Shown: positions 1 to 8,275 of the stretch, piece by piece
Position numbering within the stretch: position 1 is the stretch's first letter
How the letters are laid out: each line of letters starts with the position of its first letter
Assembly (NCBI RefSeq): GCF_005930355.1
Contig: NZ_VDBO01000007.1
Span: 149,142 to 213,141 of the forward strand
Source of the DNA: Paenibacillus sinopodophylli
GTDB taxonomy: Bacteria > Bacillota > Bacilli > Paenibacillales > Paenibacillaceae
Direction of reading: 5' to 3'
Length of the DNA: 64,000 nt
Made by a program: the position numbers and the translations under genes
The notes under the pieces: generated by a model
What the model was told of the DNA's origin: nothing
Seen by the model: only the letters and a program-made list of their open reading frames with translations
Databases searched by the model: none

Positions 1-660
1 TACAACAAGACCGAGCCACGCAACACCGATAGATAATCTCACCCCAAGAAGCACGTTCGGGAGCGAGGCCGGCAGGACAAGCTTTGTAATCATCTGCCAG
101 CGGCTGAACTGCAGCACGCGTGCTACATCGAACAGCTTGCTGTCCACTGAGCGGATGCCAAGAAAAGTATTCACATACAGCGGGAAAAATGCACCCTTGG
201 CAATCAGCAATATCTTCGACGACTCATCAAAGCCGAACCATAATATAAACAAAGGAGCTACTGCCAAATGAGGCAGGGTACGAAGCATTTGGAGCGATGG
301 ATCAATTAGTCTCTCCGCCCTATAAGAGAAGCCTACCCATAAACCAGCTGCCAGCCCAATCCCGCCTCCAAGCAGGAAACCTAGAAGCGCACGCCATGAG
401 GAAACACTAAGGTGGTAGAAGAGTTCACCTGACATCGTCAGGGCAACGAATTCCTCCACAATCAATCCCGGGGTTGGCAGCAGAGTTGGGTTCAGCCTGC
501 CCATCATACCCGCTATTTGCCAGACAGCCAGTAAGCCAAGTGGCAGCAGCAGACTTAACAGCAAATTAACGGTTTGAATGGAGAAGCGGCTTCTAGTCCG
601 CTTCTTCTTTGCTTTAACAGCTTTGCGCAGCGCGCTTTCCGCTCCTCCTGATCCAATCAT
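1..660 (-). CDS. ssuC: Aliphatic sulfonate ABC transporter permease SsuC (3' part cut by window edge)
   Basis: Reading from the ATG at 660 gives 220 codons with no stop before the window edge, so the C-terminal part lies outside. The N-terminus is basic (residues 10-25), followed by a membrane segment rich in Leu, then 'LLPTPGLIVEEF', and a BPD_transp_1 permease core with 'LRTLPHLAVAPLFILWFG', the family's coupling-helix region. It sits 29 bp downstream of the SsuA-like gene, which lies downstream of the SsuB-like ATPase, so it should form the channel of a sulfonate, taurine or nitrate type importer in the cytoplasmic membrane. An AGAGGCG ribosome binding site precedes the ATG. Family is sure; the exact substrate (sulfonate rather than nitrate or taurine) is inferred from the binding protein. 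Confidence 0.9.
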   Translation of the reverse strand, partial: MIGSGGAESALRKAVKAKKKRTRSRFSIQTVNLLLSLLLPLGLLAVWQIAGMMGRLNPTLLPTPGLIVEEFVALTMSGELFYHLSVSSWRALLGFLLGGGIGLAAGLWVGFSYRAERLIDPSLQMLRTLPHLAVAPLFILWFGFDESSKILLIAKGAFFPLYVNTFLGIRSVDSKLFDVARVLQFSRWQMITKLVLPASLPNVLLGVRLSIGVAWLGLVV

Positions 661-689
661 TGCGAACGCCTCTTTTCTTTACTATGCCT

Positions 690-1718
690 CTATGATTTCA
701 ATGCTTCTTCGATGTATTGATTGTCGAACACTTCGGAAACGTCAATTTTTTTGCGAATGGTTTTAATTTCGAACTGGAAGTCTGCCGTTTTCTGCTGCTC
801 AGCAATGATCTCTTCTGTTACCGGAATACTGATTGTCTTAGAGCGCGTGAAGATCGCTTCAATAACCGGTGCCGGTACGCTGCGTTCTGCCGCATAACGT
901 TCGATAGCTTCGTCCCAATTGTCGTTCTCCCAAGCGAGCGCTTTGTTCCAAACCTTCAAATACAGCGTCACCAGCTCTGGATAATCGTCAGCCAATTGCT
1001 TTCTTACAATATAGAAGGAGGGCGACAGAACGCCTAGCTGCTCACCGTCAACAAGCACCTTCGCTTTATCCTGCAGCGTGTTCAGCGTAATGTTCGGATC
1101 CCAAGTTGCCCAAGCATCTACTTTACCCGTTTCGAATGCAGGCTGTGCTTCATCCGGCTGCAACTGAATAATTTCCAATTCAGAAGCCTTTAGCCCAGCT
1201 TCTTCAAGACCACGGTATAGAAAGTTATAGGCATTGCTGCCTTTGGCAACGGCAACCTTTTTCCCTTTCAAATCTTCAATCGTCTGGAGCGTGCTATCCT
1301 TTGGAACGATAATGGCAACATTGCTCTTGCCTTCCAACGCTTGTGAGATGACTTTAAACTTAATATCTGCTGCTTGCGCCGCGATAATTGGCATATTGCC
1401 TAGACCTGCAAAATCAAGCCGGTTGGAAGCAATTGCTTCCGTCATCGGTGGCCCGCTTTGAAATTCTGCGTACGTTACTTTAACACCAAGCTTGCCAAAC
1501 TCCTCGTCGAACCACTTCTCCTCTATCGCTTTCCCCATTAAACCGCCGCTTCCTTGGTACCCAATGTTTACCGTAAGCCCTTCAAAGCTCTTCGCTTCCG
1601 TTCCGCCAGTATTTTCCGACTTTTCGTTCTCTGCCTTATTGTTATTTGGTGCCGCGCACCCGCTAATAAATACCGCCAGTAGTATAAATGCTGTCGTAAG
1701 CAAGCGTAATGATTTCAT
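690..1718 (-). CDS. ssuA: Sulfonate ABC transporter substrate-binding lipoprotein SsuA
   Basis: A 342-residue lipoprotein: signal peptide with lipobox 'ISGC' (Cys at about residue 21), then an acidic/Asn-rich linker and a NMT1/SsuA-like periplasmic-binding fold ('IGYQGSGGLMGKAIEEKWF' near residue 52, 'LDFAGLGNMPIIAAQA', 'DLKGKKVAVAKGSNAYNFLY', 'GKVDAWATWDPN'). These are hallmarks of aliphatic sulfonate binding proteins, which deliver alkanesulfonates to SsuBC for sulfur supply. Length fits the family. It lies between ssuB and ssuC in one minus-strand operon with gaps of 45 and 29 bp. Nitrate/bicarbonate or taurine binding cannot be excluded from sequence alone. Confidence 0.9.
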   Translation of the reverse strand: MKSLRLLTTAFILLAVFISGCAAPNNNKAENEKSENTGGTEAKSFEGLTVNIGYQGSGGLMGKAIEEKWFDEEFGKLGVKVTYAEFQSGPPMTEAIASNRLDFAGLGNMPIIAAQAADIKFKVISQALEGKSNVAIIVPKDSTLQTIEDLKGKKVAVAKGSNAYNFLYRGLEEAGLKASELEIIQLQPDEAQPAFETGKVDAWATWDPNITLNTLQDKAKVLVDGEQLGVLSPSFYIVRKQLADDYPELVTLYLKVWNKALAWENDNWDEAIERYAAERSVPAPVIEAIFTRSKTISIPVTEEIIAEQQKTADFQFEIKTIRKKIDVSEVFDNQYIEEALKS

Positions 1719-1763
1719 CGTCCATCTCTCCCCAATGTTTGTTTTATAGCCGCTATTTCTTCT

Positions 1764-2540
1764 TTAAATATGGGCACCCTCGTCCACAGCCGGCCCTTCG
1801 ACCTTCTCGAACTCATTCAGCACCTTATGTCTCAGCTCTTGAAAAGCATGACCCGCCCGCTTCCGCGGATAAGGCAAATCAATGGGCAATATGCTGCGGA
1901 TATGACCTGGACGCGGATTCATAATGACCACTCGCTCGCCTAGGAACACCGCCTCATCTAAATCATGTGTCACGAACAGCATCGTCGTCTTATTGCTCTG
2001 CCAAATGTCGAGCAGCACTTCCTGCATATGCGATCTGGTGAAAGCATCAAGCGCTCCGAACGGCTCATCAAGCAGCAGTATGTCCGGGCTGCGGAGCAGC
2101 GCCCTCGCAATCGCAACACGCTGTGCCATCCCGCCCGAAAGCTCCCTCGGATAAGATCGCTCGAAGCCTTGCAGACGTACAAGCGCAATGAGCTCATCTA
2201 CTCGCTTACGCACCTCCGGCTTCCTAAGCGATAGATTCGCCGCAATATTCTTCTCCACCGTTAACCAAGGAAATAGGCGCGGCTCTTGAAAAATAAATCC
2301 TTTCTCAATGCTGGGCCCATCAATCGGCTTCCCATTGACCAGCACTGTGCCTTCGTACTTCGTGTCAAGGCCCGCTACAATCTTGAGCAATGTGCTTTTG
2401 CCGCAGCCGCTCGGTCCAATAATTGTAATAAACTCCCCCTGCTTCACCTGTAGGCCGATGCGATTAAGCGCGATAACATCGCCCGAAGGTGTAGCGAATG
2501 TCTTATTAAGTTCATGTACAACGAGCATTTCTGCGGCCAT
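1764..2540 (-). CDS. ssuB: Sulfonate ABC transporter ATP-binding protein SsuB
   Basis: ABC ATPase of 258 residues with Walker A 'GPSGCGKST' (residues 42-50), Q-loop 'FIFQEPRLFPWLTV', signature 'LSGGMAQR', Walker B with 'LLLDEPFGALD' and H-loop 'FVTHDLDEA'. The 'EPRLFPWLTVEKN' Q-loop region is typical of the nitrate/sulfonate/taurine subfamily (SsuB/TauB). It powers import through SsuC. It is the first gene of the ssuB-ssuA-ssuC operon; the ATG at 2540 has an AAGGAGG site. The C-terminal 50 residues are variable, as usual. The preceding 230-bp gap carries a palindrome that may serve the TetR-type regulator upstream. Confidence 0.92.
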   Translation of the reverse strand: MAAEMLVVHELNKTFATPSGDVIALNRIGLQVKQGEFITIIGPSGCGKSTLLKIVAGLDTKYEGTVLVNGKPIDGPSIEKGFIFQEPRLFPWLTVEKNIAANLSLRKPEVRKRVDELIALVRLQGFERSYPRELSGGMAQRVAIARALLRSPDILLLDEPFGALDAFTRSHMQEVLLDIWQSNKTTMLFVTHDLDEAVFLGERVVIMNPRPGHIRSILPIDLPYPRKRAGHAFQELRHKVLNEFEKVEGPAVDEGAHI

Positions 2541-2684
2541 TAGCTGCCCCTCCTTTTAAAATATATTATTAACACCTGTTTACTTGGTATTGTGATAAAA
2601 TAAAAAGATCTAACGCGTATGGGTACAAACGTTAAATCTCCAGTTGTCTGGTCGATTCGTTTATATACAAAGCAATTAACAATT

Positions 2685-2698
2685 CGAATATATATTCG
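2685..2698. promoter_or_regulatory. Perfect 14-bp palindrome, candidate TetR operator
   Basis: CGAATATATATTCG is a perfect inverted repeat in the AT-rich 232-bp gap between the TetR-type gene (ending 2773) and the ssuB start (2540). Its place upstream of the transporter and downstream of a TetR gene makes it a plausible operator, but the core is AT-rich and a chance palindrome is possible. Confidence 0.35.
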
Positions 2699-2772
2699 GT
2701 TTGTTATGTTGCTTATTTTGCGGCATCGTTTATTTTTTGTCAATTCTTTTTTTCTATCATGATTTAACCCAA

Positions 2773-3369
2773 TCACTTAACCTCGAATAACCGAATCATA
2801 GCCTCAACATTCATCTCTACCGGAACCTCATAATCAGGCGGGCGCTGGAGCGTCAGACCTTGAATCATGCTCACGAAATAAAAGGCCAGCTGCAGCGGGT
2901 CCTCATCAATAATCGTCCCTCGACTAATGCCATCTCGCATAATCTCGGCAACAGGAGCAAGATTAGCTGTAAACCGATCCGTAATCGCTTTCTTTATTTC
3001 TGGAGGGGTTGCTTCTGAGAGCCTTGCCGTATGCATAAGTATTGTGAACGCCCAATTGGTCCGTAGGGAAAGCCACGAAGTGAGCATCATTCTAAGCTTC
3101 TCTATGGGTTCAATGTCCATTGCTGCCAAGCCAGAAACATGCATGCCATAGCTCGTCTGTCCGGATCGCAGCACCTCACTGAAAATCTCTTCCTTCGAGG
3201 CATAATAGTGATAGACATTGCCTACGCTAACCTTCGCTTCCTTCGCAATATCTTGTATACTCGTTAACTGGAAGCCATTTATCGCCATAACCTTGAGCGC
3301 ACTGTCTAGAATGTGCTGCATGCGTTTCTCACGCATTAATTTGTCCTTCTCCACGTTTCTTGGTGACAA
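2773..3369 (-). CDS. TetR/AcrR family transcriptional regulator
   Basis: A 198-residue regulator with an N-terminal TetR_N helix-turn-helix: 'ILDSALKVMAINGFQLTSI' then 'IAKEAKVSVGNVYHYYASKEE' (residues about 20-62), the 'G-x-hYhYF/YxSKEE' signature of TetR proteins. The C-terminal 130 residues form the variable ligand-binding/dimer domain. The start is TTG at 3369, chosen because a GAGGAGG site sits 7 nt upstream; the nearby ATG is out of frame. It lies immediately upstream of ssuBAC on the same strand, so it may regulate sulfonate uptake or itself. The ligand is unknown. Confidence 0.88.
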   Translation of the reverse strand: MSPRNVEKDKLMREKRMQHILDSALKVMAINGFQLTSIQDIAKEAKVSVGNVYHYYASKEEIFSEVLRSGQTSYGMHVSGLAAMDIEPIEKLRMMLTSWLSLRTNWAFTILMHTARLSEATPPEIKKAITDRFTANLAPVAEIMRDGISRGTIIDEDPLQLAFYFVSMIQGLTLQRPPDYEVPVEMNVEAMIRLFEVK

Positions 3370-3505
3370 GCCATGTCCTCCTCAATCATAAACTCATTTG
3401 CGCTATACCACGCTGTTCATCCTGCCATTATACATGGAAATACGATGGGCAGTCATTTCTGAGCAATCAGAAGAAACGGCTGTCTCTGTCCTTTTCCTAA
3501 ATTTC

Positions 3506-3554
3506 AAAAAAAGCCGTCCCTCCGACATACAATCGCCGGATCGGACAGCTTTTT
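3506..3554. terminator. Intrinsic terminator (bidirectional)
   Basis: An A-run and GCCGTCC at 3506-3518 pair with GGACAGCTTTTT (3543-3554) with one mismatch; an inner TCCG/CGGA pairing extends it. On the minus strand it ends in a run of U, directly after the methyltransferase gene. Confidence 0.8.
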
Positions 3555-3565
3555 GTGACATTCCT

Positions 3566-4387
3566 TTATTTCACGCCTAGTCTCATCCGGTAGCTGAACC
3601 TTACCGCCAAAGCTCTACCTGCAAAATAATGCTCCGCGCTGCTTATGAATTGCTGCAGCTGCTGTTCCAGCTCCTTGGAGCCCAGCTTAAAAACGGTCTG
3701 AATGCCGCCTTGGCTAAGCGCTAAGCCAATATATCGCTCAGCATCACAGTATTCCAGATTATGAAAGACGATTTCCTTGGCGAAGCAGAACAAACCGCTG
3801 TTTTTAATCTGTGTGATATGCTGTTCCTTGTCTCGTTTGCTCGCAAGATCCTTCGCCAATACATACTTAGCGATGATTTCTTCTGATCGGGCAATCAGCC
3901 GTTCATACTCCGCCTCCACAGCCCAGTGCAGCGTCGGCGGCCAGTCACAGTCATAAGCTGCGAATATACCTCCAGGCTTTAGCACACGCGCGAATTCACG
4001 AAGTGTACTCACTGGCTCCATCCAATGAAAGGATTGCGAGCAGGTCACGACATCGACACTTTCCGCATCCAAGAAAAGCCTGTCTGAGTAGCCTTTGACG
4101 AACGATATCGCGGCTGCCTCTGCTTGCTTAGGCAAATGGGAAAGAGCTTTTCCTCTCATATCGTCATTTGGTTCAAAGCCAATAATTTGTTTGGCATGTC
4201 CAAGCCAGACAAAGGAGGATAATCCCGTTCCACAGCCGACATCAGCGACTAACTCTGGCGTTCGGCCAAGATAGCTGGATAGAATATCGATGACGGCTTG
4301 CGGTGTTTTCGGGCGATGCTGATCATAATCATTCTCGAACCCGGAGAAACGATCTACGTTGTTTTGCGAATGGCTTCCTGTAGTCAT
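3566..4387 (-). CDS. Class I SAM-dependent methyltransferase
   Basis: A 273-residue protein with a Rossmann-like Methyltransf_11 domain. Motif I 'VADVGCGTGLS' (residues 47-57) binds S-adenosylmethionine; 'VDVVTCSQSFHWM' and 'REFARVLKPGGIFAAYD' are the post-I/motif II-III region seen in UbiE/YcgJ-like small-molecule methyltransferases. The 'GFENDYDQHRP' N-terminus matches the broad 'class I SAM methyltransferase, FYDHRP' type. No signal peptide, so cytosolic. The start ATG has GGAGG 8 nt upstream. It follows the NHL/stalk gene by 38 bp and may be the last gene of the cyclase operon. The acceptor substrate is unknown. Confidence 0.87.
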   Translation of the reverse strand: MTTGSHSQNNVDRFSGFENDYDQHRPKTPQAVIDILSSYLGRTPELVADVGCGTGLSSFVWLGHAKQIIGFEPNDDMRGKALSHLPKQAEAAAISFVKGYSDRLFLDAESVDVVTCSQSFHWMEPVSTLREFARVLKPGGIFAAYDCDWPPTLHWAVEAEYERLIARSEEIIAKYVLAKDLASKRDKEQHITQIKNSGLFCFAKEIVFHNLEYCDAERYIGLALSQGGIQTVFKLGSKELEQQLQQFISSAEHYFAGRALAVRFSYRMRLGVK

Positions 4388-4425
4388 TGCACAACCTCCG
4401 TTCCAGTAAAATCGATTTAGGCAGA

Positions 4426-5892
4426 TTACTGCCCGCTACCGATTATGATAGCATTAAAACCATTCTCATGTGCAAGCAGGAACGATCCCGCGTCCGCCAA
4501 ATAATCTGCTTCAACGTACAACGTACCGCGCTCAAGAAGAACCGTACGTTTGGCGTTCACTTTAAGTGCCAGCTTCCACTCTTGTTTGGAAAGCACTGCT
4601 TCTTTGGCTGCTGCATTCCATTTAATCTCCGCTCCCCAAGCTGCGAATACGGCTCTCACAGGCAGATAGGTTTTATCACCTTTCTTGAATGGCTGCTGAG
4701 AAGCATTAAACTTCACTTGCTTACCATCCAGCCACACCTGCGGATCTTTGCCAGCCGGCAGAAGCGCTGTGCCTTCCATTAATTCTTGCAGGTTGATAAT
4801 AGGCTTAAGTGACTTCGAGCTAACCTCCAGCTGCTTTACGCTATCGTTCAGCGTATCGGCAATGTACAGCTTCCCAGCTGTATACAGCAGAGCAGAGGGC
4901 TGGTTAAATTGTGCAGTATCTGCGCTTCCTAGCACGTTGCCTGGCTTGCTTTGACCTGCAATGGTAATTACGACGCCTTCCTTCACTGCCCGAATACGGT
5001 TATTGAGACTGTCCGCAATATAGAGAATGCCCTCCGCATACGCAAGCCCACGAGGACGATTGAACTGTGCATCCTTACTTGCTCCTGTCGCATAGCCGCC
5101 CTGCATATAACCGGTCAACGCATCAACTGTCGTCGCTTTTCCAGCTATCGTCGTCACTTTACCATCCCGTATATATCGAATCAAATGATTGCCGCTGTCC
5201 GCAACGTACAAGCCGCCTTTCTCGTCGAAGGCGAGACCCATTGGCTCATTGAATTTGGCCTCTGTCACATCACCATCCTTGTAGCCGCCTGTTTCACCAG
5301 CCACTCCGGCGAAGGTCGTCGTCACACCTTCCGGTGATATGACACGAATTACATTGTTCAGGGAGTCGGCCACGAATACATGATCCTTCTCATCTATGGC
5401 TATGCCCGATGGAGCATTGAATTGCACTTCCCCGAACTTGCCGTTCTCATAGCCTGGTTGACCATTACCGGCAGCCGTATAGACTCTATCCTTCACAATT
5501 CTGCGCACCACATGATTGTCGGTGTCACTTACGTAGATAACACCCTTGCTGTTAAGTGCAGCATACGAAGGGTGATTGAAGGTTGAATTAACTGTTGTTC
5601 CGTCGAAATAACCGCTTGCCGTCTGATTCGTAACGGCTGTCAGCCCTCCAGTCTGCCACTTGCTAATCTGGTTGCTCCCGGCACCAACAACGATTATTCC
5701 GCCATCCACCGCGGCAGCCAGACCCCAAGGTTGGCTGATCTTCTCAATTGCAGCGGACACCTGCGCAGTTCCCGTCTGCTCCGCTGCGGCAATTGATTCT
5801 TCAGCGTTCGCTGCATATGTGTTTAAATTAAACGTCACTAAGGCAGTCGCAAGCGCCGTTCCAACTGCTAATATACGAAACTTCGTTTTCAT
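4426..5892 (-). CDS. Secreted NHL-repeat protein with C-terminal stalk (copper amine oxidase N) domain
   Basis: About 488 residues. N-terminal signal peptide ('MKTKFRILAVGTALATALVTF', cleavage near the AANAEE region). Residues about 40-370 hold five or more NHL/beta-propeller repeats, seen as 'FNHPSYAALNSKGVIYVSDTD', 'FNAPSGIAIDEKDHVFVADS', 'FNEPMGLAFDEKGGLYVADS', 'FNRPRGLAYAEGILYIADS' and 'FNQPSALLYTAGKLYIADT'. The last ~110 residues are a Cu_amine_oxidN1 stalk domain ('KTYLPVRAVFAAWGAEIKWN'). I prefer the ATG at 5892, since an upstream in-frame ATG at 5904 touches its own GGAG. It follows the FecR gene by 28 bp, so it probably belongs to the same operon. It is likely an extracellular binding or scaffold protein; no enzymatic motif is seen. 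Confidence 0.85.
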   Translation of the reverse strand: MKTKFRILAVGTALATALVTFNLNTYAANAEESIAAAEQTGTAQVSAAIEKISQPWGLAAAVDGGIIVVGAGSNQISKWQTGGLTAVTNQTASGYFDGTTVNSTFNHPSYAALNSKGVIYVSDTDNHVVRRIVKDRVYTAAGNGQPGYENGKFGEVQFNAPSGIAIDEKDHVFVADSLNNVIRVISPEGVTTTFAGVAGETGGYKDGDVTEAKFNEPMGLAFDEKGGLYVADSGNHLIRYIRDGKVTTIAGKATTVDALTGYMQGGYATGASKDAQFNRPRGLAYAEGILYIADSLNNRIRAVKEGVVITIAGQSKPGNVLGSADTAQFNQPSALLYTAGKLYIADTLNDSVKQLEVSSKSLKPIINLQELMEGTALLPAGKDPQVWLDGKQVKFNASQQPFKKGDKTYLPVRAVFAAWGAEIKWNAAAKEAVLSKQEWKLALKVNAKRTVLLERGTLYVEADYLADAGSFLLAHENGFNAIIIGSGQ

Positions 5893-5920
5893 GATGTCGC
5901 TCATCTCCTTTAGCCTAGCA

Positions 5921-8275
5921 TTATACTACAGGTATCTTTACTTCAATGTTTAAACTCAGATATGTCGGCCAATCCAGATCATCCAAAACAGGTATGACAA
6001 GCACATATCGTCCTGGGCGAACATCCGATGAATTGAAATATTCAGCCAATAATGTGAGTGTTTTCACATCCCCTTCACCAGATAACGTATAGACGCCATC
6101 TAATTCATAGAGCGGTTCAGAACTACCTTCGGATATCCTATAGAGATAAGGCTCCCCTATTTCAAAGCCATACGTATTAATCATTATTTCTTTGTTCACT
6201 TGGTTTGAATCTTGGTGAATAAATTCAACCTCGCTTGTTAACAGTATCGCTCTATGGGTCAGGTATATCAACTGGTCTTCCTTCTGCACATCACGCGTCT
6301 CTGGATTCATTAATGAGTTAGCGGCAATAGTCACCAGCAGAGTAGTGCCATATTCCAATTCATTTTTCAGTTTCACAATAAGCTGCGTGGCATCGTTTGG
6401 ATTGATTGACACACTCTCAATTTCCAGTGCACGATCAGAACCCTCAGCCGGATCTTCATTTCCTTCCATAAGTGCAGGCGGAATCTCTGACACGGTATGA
6501 ATACTAACGTTGGACTTCGTAATCGGTATGACGTAAGATGCAATTTTTGTAGTAAACGGTAATATTATCGTGCTGCTATCTGTGGTATAAGCTCCATCCC
6601 AAAATAGTACAGGAGGCTTCTTTTCGACGATATTTATATCCACCCATACATAGTGAGGTTGAGCCCTATCATCTTGAAGATTCACCCTCACCTGATATAA
6701 AGCAGGTTCAAGCAATTGAAAGTTCGTTATATTAAAAGCAATAACCAACCGATTCGGCCATATTACACTAGTACTACTAACGTATTGCCTAAGATCGTAT
6801 TCGAACCCCGAGTAGCAGCCCTCATCTTCGTAACCGCCCTCATCCTTCGGACAAACCTTATAAATTTGGATATCGGTTCCCGTTTCCGAATCATAAGGAA
6901 TACTGTATCCAAGCGAGCTCAGCTCAATGGAACGTATTCCCTCCCCGTCATACATGCTATCCTCATGCTTAAATTCCATCTCATAGCGCTCTTGTGCGAA
7001 TGTAAACAAAAAACCTTGACCATACTCTTCGCTGCCCGTAACCAGATCATTCTCTTGTACATCGTTCGTTTCTGCATTTTTTAGTTGATTAGCTAGAATT
7101 GTAAATCTTATTCTCGAACCGTATTCAATCGGCTCTGACAGCTCAACGAGCAGTTGCTTTGAAGAAACGTGGCTCAACGATACTTGTTTTACAATATCTC
7201 TTTCCTCGAACAGCTGCGTTTCAATATTAAGCACTTCTACTTTGACCACTTCTGATCCATCTGCAGGAAATGAGCTATTCGGTCCATTATAAGCAATGGA
7301 TGTTGTGAAAGGTAAATTAAACGCTTTGTCATTACCAATAAAGGATTGAAACCCCTGGTATAGTGCTCGCAAATCCAACAGCGGAGGAACCGGTGCTTCT
7401 ATAGGACCTGGTGTCTCTGTTGGTACTGGTGTTTCTGTCGGTGCTGGCGGTGTCGGCACCACTACACTGCCACCCCCGCTAGTTTGACCCGAAGTGTCTT
7501 CGTATACGATTTTGGTATTGCTTGGTGCGCTGCCGTTATCCTTTGAGGCATCCGCCGCTTCCTCTTGCTTCTTAACCACAATTTGCTGTTTGACTCTTTC
7601 AATTAAAGCCTTGTCCGCTTTCGCGTCCTTCTCAAGCAGCGTTAGGTAATGCTCCAGACCTACTAACGGGAGGTCGAGATAGTCCAGCTTTTCCTTCTCA
7701 CCTTTACCCTCATCGTTCAGCCCAAGCTGCTCATTCGGAGTAACAATCGTTTCCTCTTTGCGCTTTTCGCCGTGCTTTGTTTTCACTGCTCCTTCGAAGA
7801 CGCCGACATAACTCTCGCCCTCTTCGTATACAACAGTAAACTCCGTTCCCATAACACCCATAATTGCAGTAGGGGTTTCAATCTCGAAACGCGAATCCCC
7901 ATCCAGCTTTTTCTTAATAGTAATAAGCACTTTGCCCTTCAATAAGCTTAGGCTGGTCTTGCCTTCGAGCGCCTTTGCGCTTTGAACCAGTTCACTGATA
8001 ACAAGTGTTGTATTCGTGCCGATTGTCACCTGCTTATCACTGTCAAGCTCCATCGTCACTTTGCCGTCGCTGCTCGTTATAATGGTGTCGCCCTTCGTAA
8101 TGGCCATGCCTTTGAACGCGTTGAATTTCTTCGAGCCGCCGCCCTTTTTCACTTCCGACTTCCCAGCAACTGATGTAATTTTCCCAGCCTTATCCGTATC
8201 CTTAGCCAAAACTGATGTCGGCATCATAATTGCAAATGCAAGCAAAGAAATGAATAATAGCTTTGCTATTCTCAA
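5921..8275 (-). CDS. Secreted FecR-domain protein with two Ig-like (SwmB-type) repeats
   Basis: A 784-residue exported protein. Residues 1-24 are a signal peptide; about 30-190 a FecR domain ('GKITSVAGKSEVKKGG', 'AITKGDTIITSSDGKVTMEL', 'TPTAIMGVMGTEFTV'). A coiled/charged linker and a Pro-Thr spacer (about 275-300) lead to two tandem modules of about 240 residues, each with 'YNGPNS/...VSIN', 'EYGSRIRFTILANQLKNAET' or 'EYGTTLLVTIAANSLMNPET', and then 'NDVQENDL' or 'RDVQKEDQL', resembling bacterial Ig-like/SwmB repeats. The start is TTG at 8275 with GGAGGG 6 nt upstream, inside the cyclase 3' end; the TTGA overlap (8272-8275) implies translational coupling to the cyclase. FecR domains here are not beside a sigma factor but beside a CHASE2 cyclase, a recurring pairing. 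The ligand is unknown. Confidence 0.85.
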   Translation of the reverse strand: MRIAKLLFISLLAFAIMMPTSVLAKDTDKAGKITSVAGKSEVKKGGGSKKFNAFKGMAITKGDTIITSSDGKVTMELDSDKQVTIGTNTTLVISELVQSAKALEGKTSLSLLKGKVLITIKKKLDGDSRFEIETPTAIMGVMGTEFTVVYEEGESYVGVFEGAVKTKHGEKRKEETIVTPNEQLGLNDEGKGEKEKLDYLDLPLVGLEHYLTLLEKDAKADKALIERVKQQIVVKKQEEAADASKDNGSAPSNTKIVYEDTSGQTSGGGSVVVPTPPAPTETPVPTETPGPIEAPVPPLLDLRALYQGFQSFIGNDKAFNLPFTTSIAYNGPNSSFPADGSEVVKVEVLNIETQLFEERDIVKQVSLSHVSSKQLLVELSEPIEYGSRIRFTILANQLKNAETNDVQENDLVTGSEEYGQGFLFTFAQERYEMEFKHEDSMYDGEGIRSIELSSLGYSIPYDSETGTDIQIYKVCPKDEGGYEDEGCYSGFEYDLRQYVSSTSVIWPNRLVIAFNITNFQLLEPALYQVRVNLQDDRAQPHYVWVDINIVEKKPPVLFWDGAYTTDSSTIILPFTTKIASYVIPITKSNVSIHTVSEIPPALMEGNEDPAEGSDRALEIESVSINPNDATQLIVKLKNELEYGTTLLVTIAANSLMNPETRDVQKEDQLIYLTHRAILLTSEVEFIHQDSNQVNKEIMINTYGFEIGEPYLYRISEGSSEPLYELDGVYTLSGEGDVKTLTLLAEYFNSSDVRPGRYVLVIPVLDDLDWPTYLSLNIEVKIPVV

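Noticed and set aside
2540..2776. 78-codon frame on the minus strand between the TetR gene and ssuB
   Set aside because: Codon use is AT-driven, the product has no family-like features and it spans the likely promoter region.
3398..3580. 60-codon plus-strand frame between the TetR gene and the methyltransferase gene
   Set aside because: It crosses the terminator hairpin and has no ribosome binding site; the region is better explained by the terminator and a partial repeat copy.
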